Positions 48,626 through 57,545 of a DNA stretch of 64,000 nt are shown piece by piece. The notes under the pieces are model-generated. The model had not been told where the DNA came from. It saw only the letters and a list, made by a program, of their open reading frames with translations, and searched no databases. This stretch comes from an uncultured Clostridia bacterium. GTDB taxonomy: Bacteria > Bacillota > Clostridia > Oscillospirales > Acutalibacteraceae. Where the stretch lies: contig CAJOLX010000006.1 of assembly GCA_905235625.1 (NCBI GenBank), forward strand, positions 39,003-103,002, read 5' to 3'. How positions within the stretch are numbered: position 1 is the stretch's first letter; each line of letters opens with the position of its first letter. Made by a program: the position numbers and the translations under genes.

Positions 48626-49369
48626 ATGTTTGCAAGTATTACCGCTATGTTTGACCGCGCGGTGGCTTTTATTTTGTCGCTGCTCGTTTTTATCTTTCCT
48701 ATTAAGCCCGTTAACGAGCCGTTAAACGGCAAGGGCAACATCACCGTTACCGCTCATTCCGGCTGCATGGGTCTTCCCGACAATTCCATAGAGGCTATGG
48801 AAAAGGGCATTGAAGCAGGCGCTCAGATAGTTGAATTTGACCTTAACTACACCGCCGACGGCGAGCCCGTGCTCAATCACGACACCCCCGAAAATCCCGA
48901 CGGTTACGTCACTCTCGCTCAGGCGTTTGAGTTCCTCAGCGAGCACAAGGATATAAGAGCCAACGTTGACGTTAAGAGCACCGCTTATCTTGAAAAGCTT
49001 GAGCCGCTTGCCGAGGAATACGGCGTAACGGAGCAGCTCTTCTTTACGGGCCTTAACGAAGATGATATCCCCGTTGCAAAAGAGAAGGCGCCCAACGTTC
49101 CTTATTATCTTAATACGGGAGTAGAAATGGATACCGACCTTGAAGCGCTCGCAAAAAAGGCGGCGGAGCTCGGCGCGATAGGCCTTAACTTAAACTGGAA
49201 AGACTGCACGATCAAGCTCGTTAAGGTTTGCCACAGCCTTGGCCTCGAGGTTTCTGTTTGGACTGTTAACGAAGAGAGAGGCGCTAAAGAAATGGCGCTT
49301 ATCGGCGTTGACAACATCACCTCCCGCAATCCCGATATGGTTTGCGAGGCCATAGCAGGCTTAAAATAA
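48626..49369 (+). CDS. glycerophosphodiester phosphodiesterase family protein
   Basis: TVTAHSGCMGLPDNSIEAMEKGIEAGAQIVEFDLNYTADGEPVLNHD; TVNEERGAKEMALIGVDNITSRNPD. Confidence 0.9.
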   Translation: MFASITAMFDRAVAFILSLLVFIFPIKPVNEPLNGKGNITVTAHSGCMGLPDNSIEAMEKGIEAGAQIVEFDLNYTADGEPVLNHDTPENPDGYVTLAQAFEFLSEHKDIRANVDVKSTAYLEKLEPLAEEYGVTEQLFFTGLNEDDIPVAKEKAPNVPYYLNTGVEMDTDLEALAKKAAELGAIGLNLNWKDCTIKLVKVCHSLGLEVSVWTVNEERGAKEMALIGVDNITSRNPDMVCEAIAGLK

Positions 49370-49388
49370 AATGCCGTAACAAATCAAG

Positions 49389-49417
49389 CGGAGCGCGAAA
49401 ATCAAATTCGCGCTCTG
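49389..49417 (+). terminator. Rho-independent terminator
   Basis: GGAGCGCGAA-N-TTCGCGCTCT followed by ttttttt. Confidence 0.8.
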
Positions 49418-49525
49418 TTTTTTTGCTTTTGCGCAAGAAAAATTACGGCGTTTTATTGCATTATATGAATAAACTATGGTATGATTTTATAAAAAATTCC
49501 TGCTTTGTTTAGGGGAGGTATTGCC

Positions 49526-51496
49526 GTGAACGAAAAATATCCGAATCTCTTGTCACCGTCCAAAATAGGCAATGTTGAGCTTCGCAACAAAACCGTTATG
49601 GCGGCTATGGGAATGAGCCAGAGCGACAACGGCTTTGTAAACCGCGCCGTATTAAACCATTATTCCGAAAGAGCCAAAGGCGGAGTGGGCGCAGTCATAG
49701 TTGAGGTGACCTGCGTTGACACCCCTCTCGGGCTTAACACCGACGGAATGCTCATTATCGACGACGACAAATATATCCCCGGCATGACTGAGCTCGCCTC
49801 TGTCATTCACGAGGGCGGAGCAAAAGCGTTTTTGCAGATTTCACACACCGGCAGAGGCGCAAGAAGGTCTATTATAGGGGATCAGCCTGTCGGGCCGAGC
49901 GCAGTAGCGATGCCTTATTCCTACATGATGGGCCTTGCAAACGAAACGCCGCGCGCGCTGACCGTGCCCGAAATAAAAGAGATTGAAGAAAAATATGCTC
50001 AGGCGGCGCTCAGAGCCAAAAAAGCGGGCTTTGACGGCGTTGAAATCCACTCTGTGGGTTACTATCTCGGCGAGCAGTTTCTTTCAAAAACGGCAAATAT
50101 AAGAACGGATGAATACGGCGGAAGCAGAAAAAACCGCATCCGCTTTCATCTTAATATAATAAAAAGAATACGCGAGCTTTGCGGCGAGGATTTCGCCGTC
50201 ATAGTGAAGCTCCCCGTTATTGAGCTTGGCAAAGACGGCGGCATTTCTCTCATTGACGGCGTTTATTACTGCAAAAAGCTGCAGGATGCGGGAGCCGACG
50301 CTCTCGAAATTTTAGCCGGCATTTGGTCGAGCGAGGCGGGCAAAAATCAAAAGCCCGAATCCGCTTATGCCGACTGTATGGCGGTCGCTTTAAGTCAGCT
50401 CATGAAGATAGGCCTCAAGTTAACGGGAGGCAAAAAAGCCGTTCTCATCGGCGGCGGCAGAGCTCAAAATCCCGTTGCCGCGGAAAAGGCGCTCTCGTCC
50501 GGCAAATGCGACCTCATTTTCATCGGTCACGGCCTGCTCGTTCAGCCCGACCTTGTAAACCTTATTGACGAGGGCAGAGAAGACGAAATTCGCCCCTGCA
50601 TCGGCTGCGGCCACTGCATAGACCACCAGCTGCAGCACGGAGGCAGAGCGATTTGCTCGGGCAACGCCGTGCTTGCGAGAGGCGATAACGATTACACCGT
50701 AAAGCCTGCCGAAAGCAAAAAGCACGTTGTTGTTATCGGCGCGGGCGTTGCGGGAGTTGAAGCGGCGAGAATAGCGGCTATGAGAGGCCATAACGTTGAC
50801 CTTTATGAAAAATCAAACGAGGTGGGCGGCCAGATGAATCTTGCCTGCAAGCCTCCGTTTAAACAGCATCTCGGGCTTATGAAGCCTTATCTTGAAAGGC
50901 AGCTCGAGCTTAAGGGAGTAAACGTTCACCTCGGCTCGGAGCTTACGAAAAAGGATATTCTCGATATGAACCCCGACGCCGTCGTGTGCGCAACGGGCAG
51001 TCAGCCGGCAATGCTTAAAATAGAAGGCTCCGAGAGAGCCGTCAGCGCGAGAGACATTCTTTCGGGCGCTCAGAGCGGCAAAAACGTTGTCGTTATAGGC
51101 GGCGGCTCAACGGGCTGTGAAACCGCGGAGTTCCTCGCGAAGCAGGGCAAAAAAGTCAGCATAATCGAGATGACACCCAATCTTGCCGCAAACACCGGCC
51201 AGACCGCAAAGACCATTCTCATGGGCCACCTTAAAGGCCTCGGCGTGAAAATGCTCACCGAATGCGCCGTGGGCAAGATAACGGAGAGCGAAGTCGTTTA
51301 CAAAACGAAGAGCGGCGAAACGCAAAGTGTTAAGGCGGACACCGTGGTGCTTGCCGTCGGCGACAGACCGGACAGAAGCCTTTACGATGCTCTTAAAGAC
51401 GAGGTTAAAGAAATTTACAACGTGGGCGACTCAAACGGAGGCGGAATAATTCCCAACGCCGTTTACGAGGGCTACGTTGCAGGCAATCTTATCTGA
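49526..51496 (+). CDS. NADH:flavin oxidoreductase / FAD-dependent oxidoreductase (OYE-like, 2,4-dienoyl-CoA reductase / BaiCD-type architecture)
   Basis: IGNVELRNKTVMAAMG, FLQISHTGRGA, Cys cluster CIGCGHCIDHQLQHGGRAIC, GxGxxG VVIGAGVAGVEAARIA; GTG start with ggggagg RBS. Confidence 0.92.
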   Translation: MNEKYPNLLSPSKIGNVELRNKTVMAAMGMSQSDNGFVNRAVLNHYSERAKGGVGAVIVEVTCVDTPLGLNTDGMLIIDDDKYIPGMTELASVIHEGGAKAFLQISHTGRGARRSIIGDQPVGPSAVAMPYSYMMGLANETPRALTVPEIKEIEEKYAQAALRAKKAGFDGVEIHSVGYYLGEQFLSKTANIRTDEYGGSRKNRIRFHLNIIKRIRELCGEDFAVIVKLPVIELGKDGGISLIDGVYYCKKLQDAGADALEILAGIWSSEAGKNQKPESAYADCMAVALSQLMKIGLKLTGGKKAVLIGGGRAQNPVAAEKALSSGKCDLIFIGHGLLVQPDLVNLIDEGREDEIRPCIGCGHCIDHQLQHGGRAICSGNAVLARGDNDYTVKPAESKKHVVVIGAGVAGVEAARIAAMRGHNVDLYEKSNEVGGQMNLACKPPFKQHLGLMKPYLERQLELKGVNVHLGSELTKKDILDMNPDAVVCATGSQPAMLKIEGSERAVSARDILSGAQSGKNVVVIGGGSTGCETAEFLAKQGKKVSIIEMTPNLAANTGQTAKTILMGHLKGLGVKMLTECAVGKITESEVVYKTKSGETQSVKADTVVLAVGDRPDRSLYDALKDEVKEIYNVGDSNGGGIIPNAVYEGYVAGNLI

Positions 51497-51516
51497 TTTT
51501 ATTCAGAGGTGCTTTT

Positions 51517-54120
51517 ATGAAAAAGAAGATTTTGAAATCCGTTTCCATAGCGCTCGTTATTTCTTTGCTCATGAGCGTTTCGGCTTTTGCCACAAGCGGC
51601 AGAGTTGACCCCGGCATAATTTCGGAAACGGGAAAAACAGCCGAAAAAATCGAAAGCGAAGGAATCGTTCTTTTAAAGAACGAAGACGATTTTCTTCCGC
51701 TCGAAAACAAAAAGGTCAATATTTTCGGCGCGGGCTCCGTTTGCCCGTTTTTCGGCGGCGCGGGCTCCGGCGCGATCACCACCGACGACCCCGTAACGCT
51801 TTACGAGGCGTTTGAGGAAAGCGGCATTGAATATAACGCCGAGCTCAGAGCTCTCTATGAGAAGCACTGCCTTTCAAACGAGCTGCCCAAAACCGACAAC
51901 ACCGTAATAAACAATCTTCTCAACGTGATGCTCGCGAAGAACACGCTCGAGGAGATGAAGCCGAAATATTTAACGAACGAAGTGATTAAAAACGCCGTCG
52001 ATTTTTCCGACACGGCAATTATCGTGATCAGCCGCACGAGCGCGGAGGGCTCCGACCATTCCGCCAAAACCCTGAGCCTTTCGGACGATGAAAAAACGAT
52101 GGTCGAAAAGGTCGCCTCGGCTTTTGAAAACGTCGTTGTGCTTTTCAATATCGGCAATATAATGGAAATGGGCTGGCTCGACGAGTATGACAGCATCAAG
52201 GCGGCGGCGATTATCTGGATTCCGGGCGAATTCGGTATGTCCGCCGTGCCCGAGGTGATAACGGGCAAAGTCAATCCCTCCGGCAGGCTCACCGATACCG
52301 TTGCATACAGCGTTTATGACCATCCCTCGAGCGAATGCTTCGGCAGCCACGAATACGCAGGCGGCAAAAATTTCGTTGAATATTACGAGGGCATTTACGT
52401 AGGCTACAGATATTTTGAAACCTTTGCGAAAGATAAGGTTCAATATCCTTTCGGTTACGGGCTTTCATACACGGAATTTTCAAAAGAAGTGACAGCGACC
52501 GATTTCAATTCCGAGAATATTTCCGTTTCCGTAAGAGTTAAAAACGTCGGAAACAGAGCGGGCAAAGAAACCGTTCAGCTCTATTACGGCGCGCCTTACA
52601 CCGACGGCGGCATTGAAAAAAGCGCGATTTGCCTCGGCTCCTTTGCCAAAACGAAGCTGCTTGAGCCGGGCGAAAGCGAAACGCTGAAGATTTCGTTTAA
52701 AACGGACGATATGGCGTCTTACGATTACAAAACGAACGAGGCGTGGGTGCTCGAAAAGGGCGTTTATAAAATTTACGCCGCCGACAACGTGAGAGAGCAC
52801 TTTGCCGAATACGAATATACCGTGCCTCAGACCAAAATAATCAAAAACGACCCCGTCACCGGAGCCGAAATCAAAAATCTTTTTGAAGACGTTTACAGCG
52901 GATATACGATTTTGTCAAGGGAAGACCCCGAAGGCACATATCCCTCTTTGCGTTCGCTTAATAAAGACGACTATCTTATTGACGTTGACAAGCTCCCCGA
53001 GCCCGTGAAGGAAGGGGAGAAGCCGAAAATCGGCGTTAAATACGACAAAACGATCACTCTTCAAGACGTTGCGCAGGACGAATCGCTTTGGGACGCTTTT
53101 CTCGACCAGCTCACGCTCGACGAAATGACGATGCTCGTTATTGACGGCGGCTATGAAACTCACGGCGTTGAGCGGCTCGGCATTCCGCACACGATGGATA
53201 ACGACGGCCCGTCAAGCGTAAAGGGCAGAAACGGGCTCGTCTATAAAGACAGCGGCACCGCTTACCCCTGCGCCACCGCGATCGCCTGCACATGGAACAC
53301 CTCGCTCGCTTATGAAATGGGAGAGGGAGCGGGCAAAGAAGCGGCGGATATGGGCACGGATATCTGGTACGCCCCGGGAGCCAACATTCACCGAAACCCC
53401 ATGGGCGGCAGAAACTTTGAGTATTTTTCCGAAGACCCCGTTATATCGGGAATTATGGCGAGTGAAATAATAAAGGGAGCAAGCTCCGAGGGGCTCGTCA
53501 CCACCATGAAGCATTTTGCTTTAAACGACCAGGAGTCACACAGAAACGGGCTTTTCACCTGGTGCGACGAGCAGGCGATGCGCGAAATTTATTTAAAAGC
53601 GTTTGAAATTCCCGTAAAGCAGGCAAATCCCAAGGGGATAATGTCCGCTTACAATCGCCTGGGCATAAAGTGGTGCGGCTCAAGCTCCGCCCTGCTTAAA
53701 GACCTTCTCAGAAAGGAATGGGGCTTTGAAGGCTTCGTCGTTTCGGATTATTCCTCGAATTTCACCGGCAGCGGATATATGAGCCCCGTGCTTGCGGTTT
53801 ATAACGGCAACGACACCATTCTCACCGGCGTTTGGTCGCTCCAGGCTCTGCAGCATAAAGCGGCGGTTAAGTCCGCTTACGCGAGAGACCCGATAGGATT
53901 CGGCAGCGCTCTGCGCGAGGCGTGCAAAAATCTCTGCATTGCGAAAATGTCAACAAAGGCGTTCACAATGCCCGAGAAAACTTACGATTCCTCTCTCATC
54001 GGCTCGCTCGAAACCTTTGACGAATGGAATTTTGAATTTCCCTATTCATTCTCATTCCTGAGATTTGCGCTCAATAACTTCACAAACGTGATTATTTACG
54101 CTTTCAGATTTATTCTTTAA
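51517..54120 (+). CDS. GH3 family glycoside hydrolase with permuted domain order, signal peptide and C-terminal hydrophobic helix
   Basis: GH3_C-like and FnIII-like regions precede the GH3_N region (DNDGPSSVKG, YAPGANIHRNPMGGRNFEYFSEDP, MKHFALNDQESHR, FEGFVVSDY). Confidence 0.92.
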   Translation: MKKKILKSVSIALVISLLMSVSAFATSGRVDPGIISETGKTAEKIESEGIVLLKNEDDFLPLENKKVNIFGAGSVCPFFGGAGSGAITTDDPVTLYEAFEESGIEYNAELRALYEKHCLSNELPKTDNTVINNLLNVMLAKNTLEEMKPKYLTNEVIKNAVDFSDTAIIVISRTSAEGSDHSAKTLSLSDDEKTMVEKVASAFENVVVLFNIGNIMEMGWLDEYDSIKAAAIIWIPGEFGMSAVPEVITGKVNPSGRLTDTVAYSVYDHPSSECFGSHEYAGGKNFVEYYEGIYVGYRYFETFAKDKVQYPFGYGLSYTEFSKEVTATDFNSENISVSVRVKNVGNRAGKETVQLYYGAPYTDGGIEKSAICLGSFAKTKLLEPGESETLKISFKTDDMASYDYKTNEAWVLEKGVYKIYAADNVREHFAEYEYTVPQTKIIKNDPVTGAEIKNLFEDVYSGYTILSREDPEGTYPSLRSLNKDDYLIDVDKLPEPVKEGEKPKIGVKYDKTITLQDVAQDESLWDAFLDQLTLDEMTMLVIDGGYETHGVERLGIPHTMDNDGPSSVKGRNGLVYKDSGTAYPCATAIACTWNTSLAYEMGEGAGKEAADMGTDIWYAPGANIHRNPMGGRNFEYFSEDPVISGIMASEIIKGASSEGLVTTMKHFALNDQESHRNGLFTWCDEQAMREIYLKAFEIPVKQANPKGIMSAYNRLGIKWCGSSSALLKDLLRKEWGFEGFVVSDYSSNFTGSGYMSPVLAVYNGNDTILTGVWSLQALQHKAAVKSAYARDPIGFGSALREACKNLCIAKMSTKAFTMPEKTYDSSLIGSLETFDEWNFEFPYSFSFLRFALNNFTNVIIYAFRFIL

Positions 54121-54121
54121 T

Positions 54122-54203
54122 GAATTTCCCCGCGGGGAAATTCAATTCACGGAGCGAAGCGAGAAATCATGGCGACAGCCAATTCATGACGGCATCGCCG
54201 TCA
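54122..54203. repeat. array of short palindromic hairpins separated by AATTCA
   Basis: GAATTTCCCCGCGGGGAAATTC, tggcgacagcca, TGACGGCATCGCCGTCA. Confidence 0.7.
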
Positions 54204-54261
54204 ATTCATTCCGAATTAAATCAGTTTAGTACCAGCAAGGGCTTTCGTATTAAGATGAAGA

Positions 54262-54318
54262 CGCCATTTTCTCCGTCCGTAGACAGTGCTGTTGCACGGC
54301 AAGGACGGAAAAATGGCG
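54262..54318. repeat. long inverted repeat / structured element
   Basis: CGCCATTTTCTCCGTCC ... GGACGGAAAAATGGCG. Confidence 0.65.
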
Positions 54319-54369
54319 AAAAGCAAAAAAATATAAATTAGTGAGCATATAGATTTCGGAGAACAGAAA

Positions 54370-54403
54370 AGCAAGGTGCGAGGTATAATTTTCGCACCTT
54401 GCT
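54370..54403. terminator. Rho-independent terminator
   Basis: AGCAAGGTGCGA-ggtataatt-TCGCACCTTGCT. Confidence 0.8.
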
Positions 54404-54464
54404 GTTTTTATCAATAAAATTTTTTGCTTTGCTCTTCGCTTAATACGGAAGTCCCAATTACGCC

Positions 54465-55553
54465 TCACTCACTGTATCTGTGATGTATGGGATCATATTC
54501 TCCGTCTTCATTTATTTCAAATAACGTATATCCCTGCAGCCAGTCTTTTTCCGGATAGCCGAATTTGCTCTCGGTCGTATAAGCGCCGTAGCCCGAGCTT
54601 TGAAGATAGCTGAGGTAAATTCCTTCATATTCGAGGGCGAAATCGTTGACGTGGTCGTGCCCGAAAAACACCTTGTCCGTTGAGCCTTTTTCGATTATCG
54701 CGTCAAACATACCGGAGTCAAAGCCCGACGCGCAAACGTTTTCGAGCTTAACGCCGTAAAGGAATTCTTCGCTTTCTGCCGCCGTTTTCATCTGCGGCAG
54801 GGGAATATGCATAATTACCGTTGAAGGCTTTTTGCCGTATTCGCCGCCGATTTTGTCGATAACGCTTCGATACCATTCAACCTGCGAGGTTTTCACGCCG
54901 TCGTAAGGCGTTTCGTTCGGGTCTATGCCGTATTCGGCTTTAAGCTCTTCGCTCATATCCGAGCCCGTGTCCATCATAACAAACGTGTGGCGCAGGGAGT
55001 CGTCCGCGTTAAGCACGTTCACATAGTAGTTGCCGTTGCCCCATACGCCCTCGGCGCCTTTTTTCATAAGGCAGTGCGGGTAGGAGGAAAAGATTTCGGT
55101 CATTTCCTCTCTCGATACGGAGCCGGTCGTGTCGCCCTCGTGATTGCCGAGCACGGGAGCCCAGTAAACTCCGAGCTGCTCAAAAATTTCAGCTAACTGA
55201 CGGGTGCGCTTTTTGTTGAATATTGACGTAACGTTGTCGCCGCCGAGTATCACAAGGTCGGGCTTTTTATCTATTATCGCGTTTGTAAAATTGCCGAGAG
55301 TCACGTTTGAGGTTTTGTTTTTGCCGTTAAGGTGCATATCCGTGAAAGAGATCACCTTAAAGTCGCGGCTTGAGGCGAGCTTCAGAGTTACTCCGTCTTC
55401 CTCTTCGGCGACAAGCTCGATTTCGCTGCCGATTTCCGGCAGGCTCTTTATGTTGTAGCTGAGAGGATGCGGCAGGAGCGCCGCCGTTACGCAGCCGCCG
55501 ATTATGATAACGGAAAGAAGAACGCAGAGAATGATTTTCACTGATTTTTTCAT
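54465..55553 (-). CDS. membrane-anchored metallophosphoesterase
   Basis: VISFTDMHLNGKN, LVILGGDNVTS, APVLGNHEGD, VFFGHDHVND. Confidence 0.9.
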   Translation of the reverse strand: MKKSVKIILCVLLSVIIIGGCVTAALLPHPLSYNIKSLPEIGSEIELVAEEEDGVTLKLASSRDFKVISFTDMHLNGKNKTSNVTLGNFTNAIIDKKPDLVILGGDNVTSIFNKKRTRQLAEIFEQLGVYWAPVLGNHEGDTTGSVSREEMTEIFSSYPHCLMKKGAEGVWGNGNYYVNVLNADDSLRHTFVMMDTGSDMSEELKAEYGIDPNETPYDGVKTSQVEWYRSVIDKIGGEYGKKPSTVIMHIPLPQMKTAAESEEFLYGVKLENVCASGFDSGMFDAIIEKGSTDKVFFGHDHVNDFALEYEGIYLSYLQSSGYGAYTTESKFGYPEKDWLQGYTLFEINEDGEYDPIHHRYSE

Positions 55554-55556
55554 ATT

Positions 55557-57545
55557 TTAACCTCCCGCTGACAATTCGTTTATTTCGTTTATATACGGCT
55601 TTGCGCTCTCAAGGCATGGGATGAGCTTATCGGATTCGGCGCCCTCGAGGCGAAAAACGGGAATTGAGCCGAGCGGAACCTTTAAGGTTACGATTTCGCG
55701 CGGGCCTTCAATTTTTTCGCCCGTGAATATCTGAATCCAGCGCCCTTTGGGCAGATAAACGCTCCTGTGATTTTTTCTTTTAATAACGGGAGCGACGAGC
55801 AGACCGCAGCCGAGCATATATTCGTCGTGCGTTCTCATGCAGCGCCTGTCTTCGCAGTCATAAAGGAACAGATGGCGCATGAGCGGCATGCCCGTTTCGC
55901 ACGCAACCTTTGCCTGCTCGGTGAGATAGGGACGAAGACTTTCGTGAAGAAGAGAATAGGCGCGGTAGAGCGCTTTCGTTTTGTCGTCAAAATCATAAGG
56001 GCGCTTAACTCTGCCGTGAGTCTGAATTGTCGGCGAAAAGGCGGTGAATTCAAGGCCTCTTATAAAAACTTTGTCTTCATGCCGCCTGTCGTAAGCGCTG
56101 AAGGACGGCTGATAGCCCGCCATATCCCACGTGACGAACGGCACGCCCGAGAGACCGAGCGAGAGAGCGCCGTTTATGACCGGGCGGAAGAAAAAGAATT
56201 CTCTTCTCTGATCGCCTTCCCATACAAACGGGTATCTCTGCGCTCCTATGCCGCCTCCGCGCGAAAGATTGAGCCCGCCGTCCGGGCGTTCGCTGAAGTG
56301 CTTTAGCTGCATGACATTATAAAGAGTAGGGTACCAGTGATGAGCCGCCATCGGGTCTCTTCCGTCGGCAAACTTTAAGTCGGGCCTGTCGGGAAACTGC
56401 TCGCAAAAGTCTATCTTCGCGCCGTCAACGCCTAAGTTTCTCACAAGCTCGTCCCAGAATTCATACCATTTTTCGCGGCTGCGTTCGCTCGTAACGTCAA
56501 CGCAGCGCATCTTTTTGCGGCTGCTGTTGTCAAGCTTGTTGTAAGACATAGTTTCGCCGAGATACGTTCCCTCGGAGGACGAAACGGCGTATGAATCGTC
56601 AAGCCCGAAAAGCTCCTCGCTGTTTGCGGGGAACCTGCCGCAGGGCTCGTAAACCATCACGTGCTTGCCCATTGAGTGCATTTTTTCGCTTATCTCTTTG
56701 AGCTCGGCGCGCCTTTCCGTTTTAAATGCCCTGAAGCCCTCAAGAATGACCGCTTCAAACGGGAATCCGTTTTCGTTCATGGCGTCTGCCATTGCGAAAA
56801 CTCCCTCTTTCGTTTCAAACTCCGGATGATAGCGGCAAACGAGAGTGCCGAAAGCCCATTCGGGCGGCATCGGAGCAAAGCCCGTCAGCGAAGAATAGTT
56901 TTTGAGTATTTCGCCGGGCGTGTCCGCCGAAAAGACATATAAATCGACAGGCGCGTAATATTGAGTTATCTTTATTTCGTTTTTTGAAGAGCGGCACGTG
57001 TCAAATTCCGAGCGCTCGTAGCGGTTCATAAACACGGCGCTGCAGTTTGACGAGAGCAAAAACGGTATGGGAATGTAGCTGTTGCCCTTTGTGCGGCACC
57101 AGCGGTCTATGGCGTAAATTTTAACGCTTTTGCCTCTTCGCTCAACGCTGTCAAAGCGTTCTCCCGTGCCGTAAAAATGCTCGCCGCGGTCCGCTTTAAG
57201 AGTGACTGCGGATTTGCCGCCCTCCGTTTTTACGCTCGTTATCCGCCTTTTAAGCGCGCCGTGACAGTTATAGAATGAAACGGTCTTTCCGTCGAATTCC
57301 GCGCGGCTGCCGTCGGCGGATACAGCCGAAAATCCGCTTTCGGTTTCTTCATATTTTACGGGCAGAATACCGCCCGGCTCTTCTTCGCCGAGGTCGCGGG
57401 CAAGCGTTTGAGCGGCGCCGTCGTTTTTGAGAGAATTGCCTTTAGCCGAGCGCAGGCGCCATACTCCGGGCATAACGGAATTGAGCAGCATTTCTTCGCC
57501 GCAGAAACGGAAGAAAACGTCGGCTTTATCAGCTTTCGCTTCCAT
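55557..57545 (-). CDS. glycoside hydrolase family 31 protein
   Basis: FYGTGERFDSVERRGK, GVDGAKIDFCEQFPDRPDLKF, FVWEGDQRREF, FVTWDMAGYQP. Confidence 0.9.
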   Translation of the reverse strand: MEAKADKADVFFRFCGEEMLLNSVMPGVWRLRSAKGNSLKNDGAAQTLARDLGEEEPGGILPVKYEETESGFSAVSADGSRAEFDGKTVSFYNCHGALKRRITSVKTEGGKSAVTLKADRGEHFYGTGERFDSVERRGKSVKIYAIDRWCRTKGNSYIPIPFLLSSNCSAVFMNRYERSEFDTCRSSKNEIKITQYYAPVDLYVFSADTPGEILKNYSSLTGFAPMPPEWAFGTLVCRYHPEFETKEGVFAMADAMNENGFPFEAVILEGFRAFKTERRAELKEISEKMHSMGKHVMVYEPCGRFPANSEELFGLDDSYAVSSSEGTYLGETMSYNKLDNSSRKKMRCVDVTSERSREKWYEFWDELVRNLGVDGAKIDFCEQFPDRPDLKFADGRDPMAAHHWYPTLYNVMQLKHFSERPDGGLNLSRGGGIGAQRYPFVWEGDQRREFFFFRPVINGALSLGLSGVPFVTWDMAGYQPSFSAYDRRHEDKVFIRGLEFTAFSPTIQTHGRVKRPYDFDDKTKALYRAYSLLHESLRPYLTEQAKVACETGMPLMRHLFLYDCEDRRCMRTHDEYMLGCGLLVAPVIKRKNHRSVYLPKGRWIQIFTGEKIEGPREIVTLKVPLGSIPVFRLEGAESDKLIPCLESAKPYINEINELSAGG

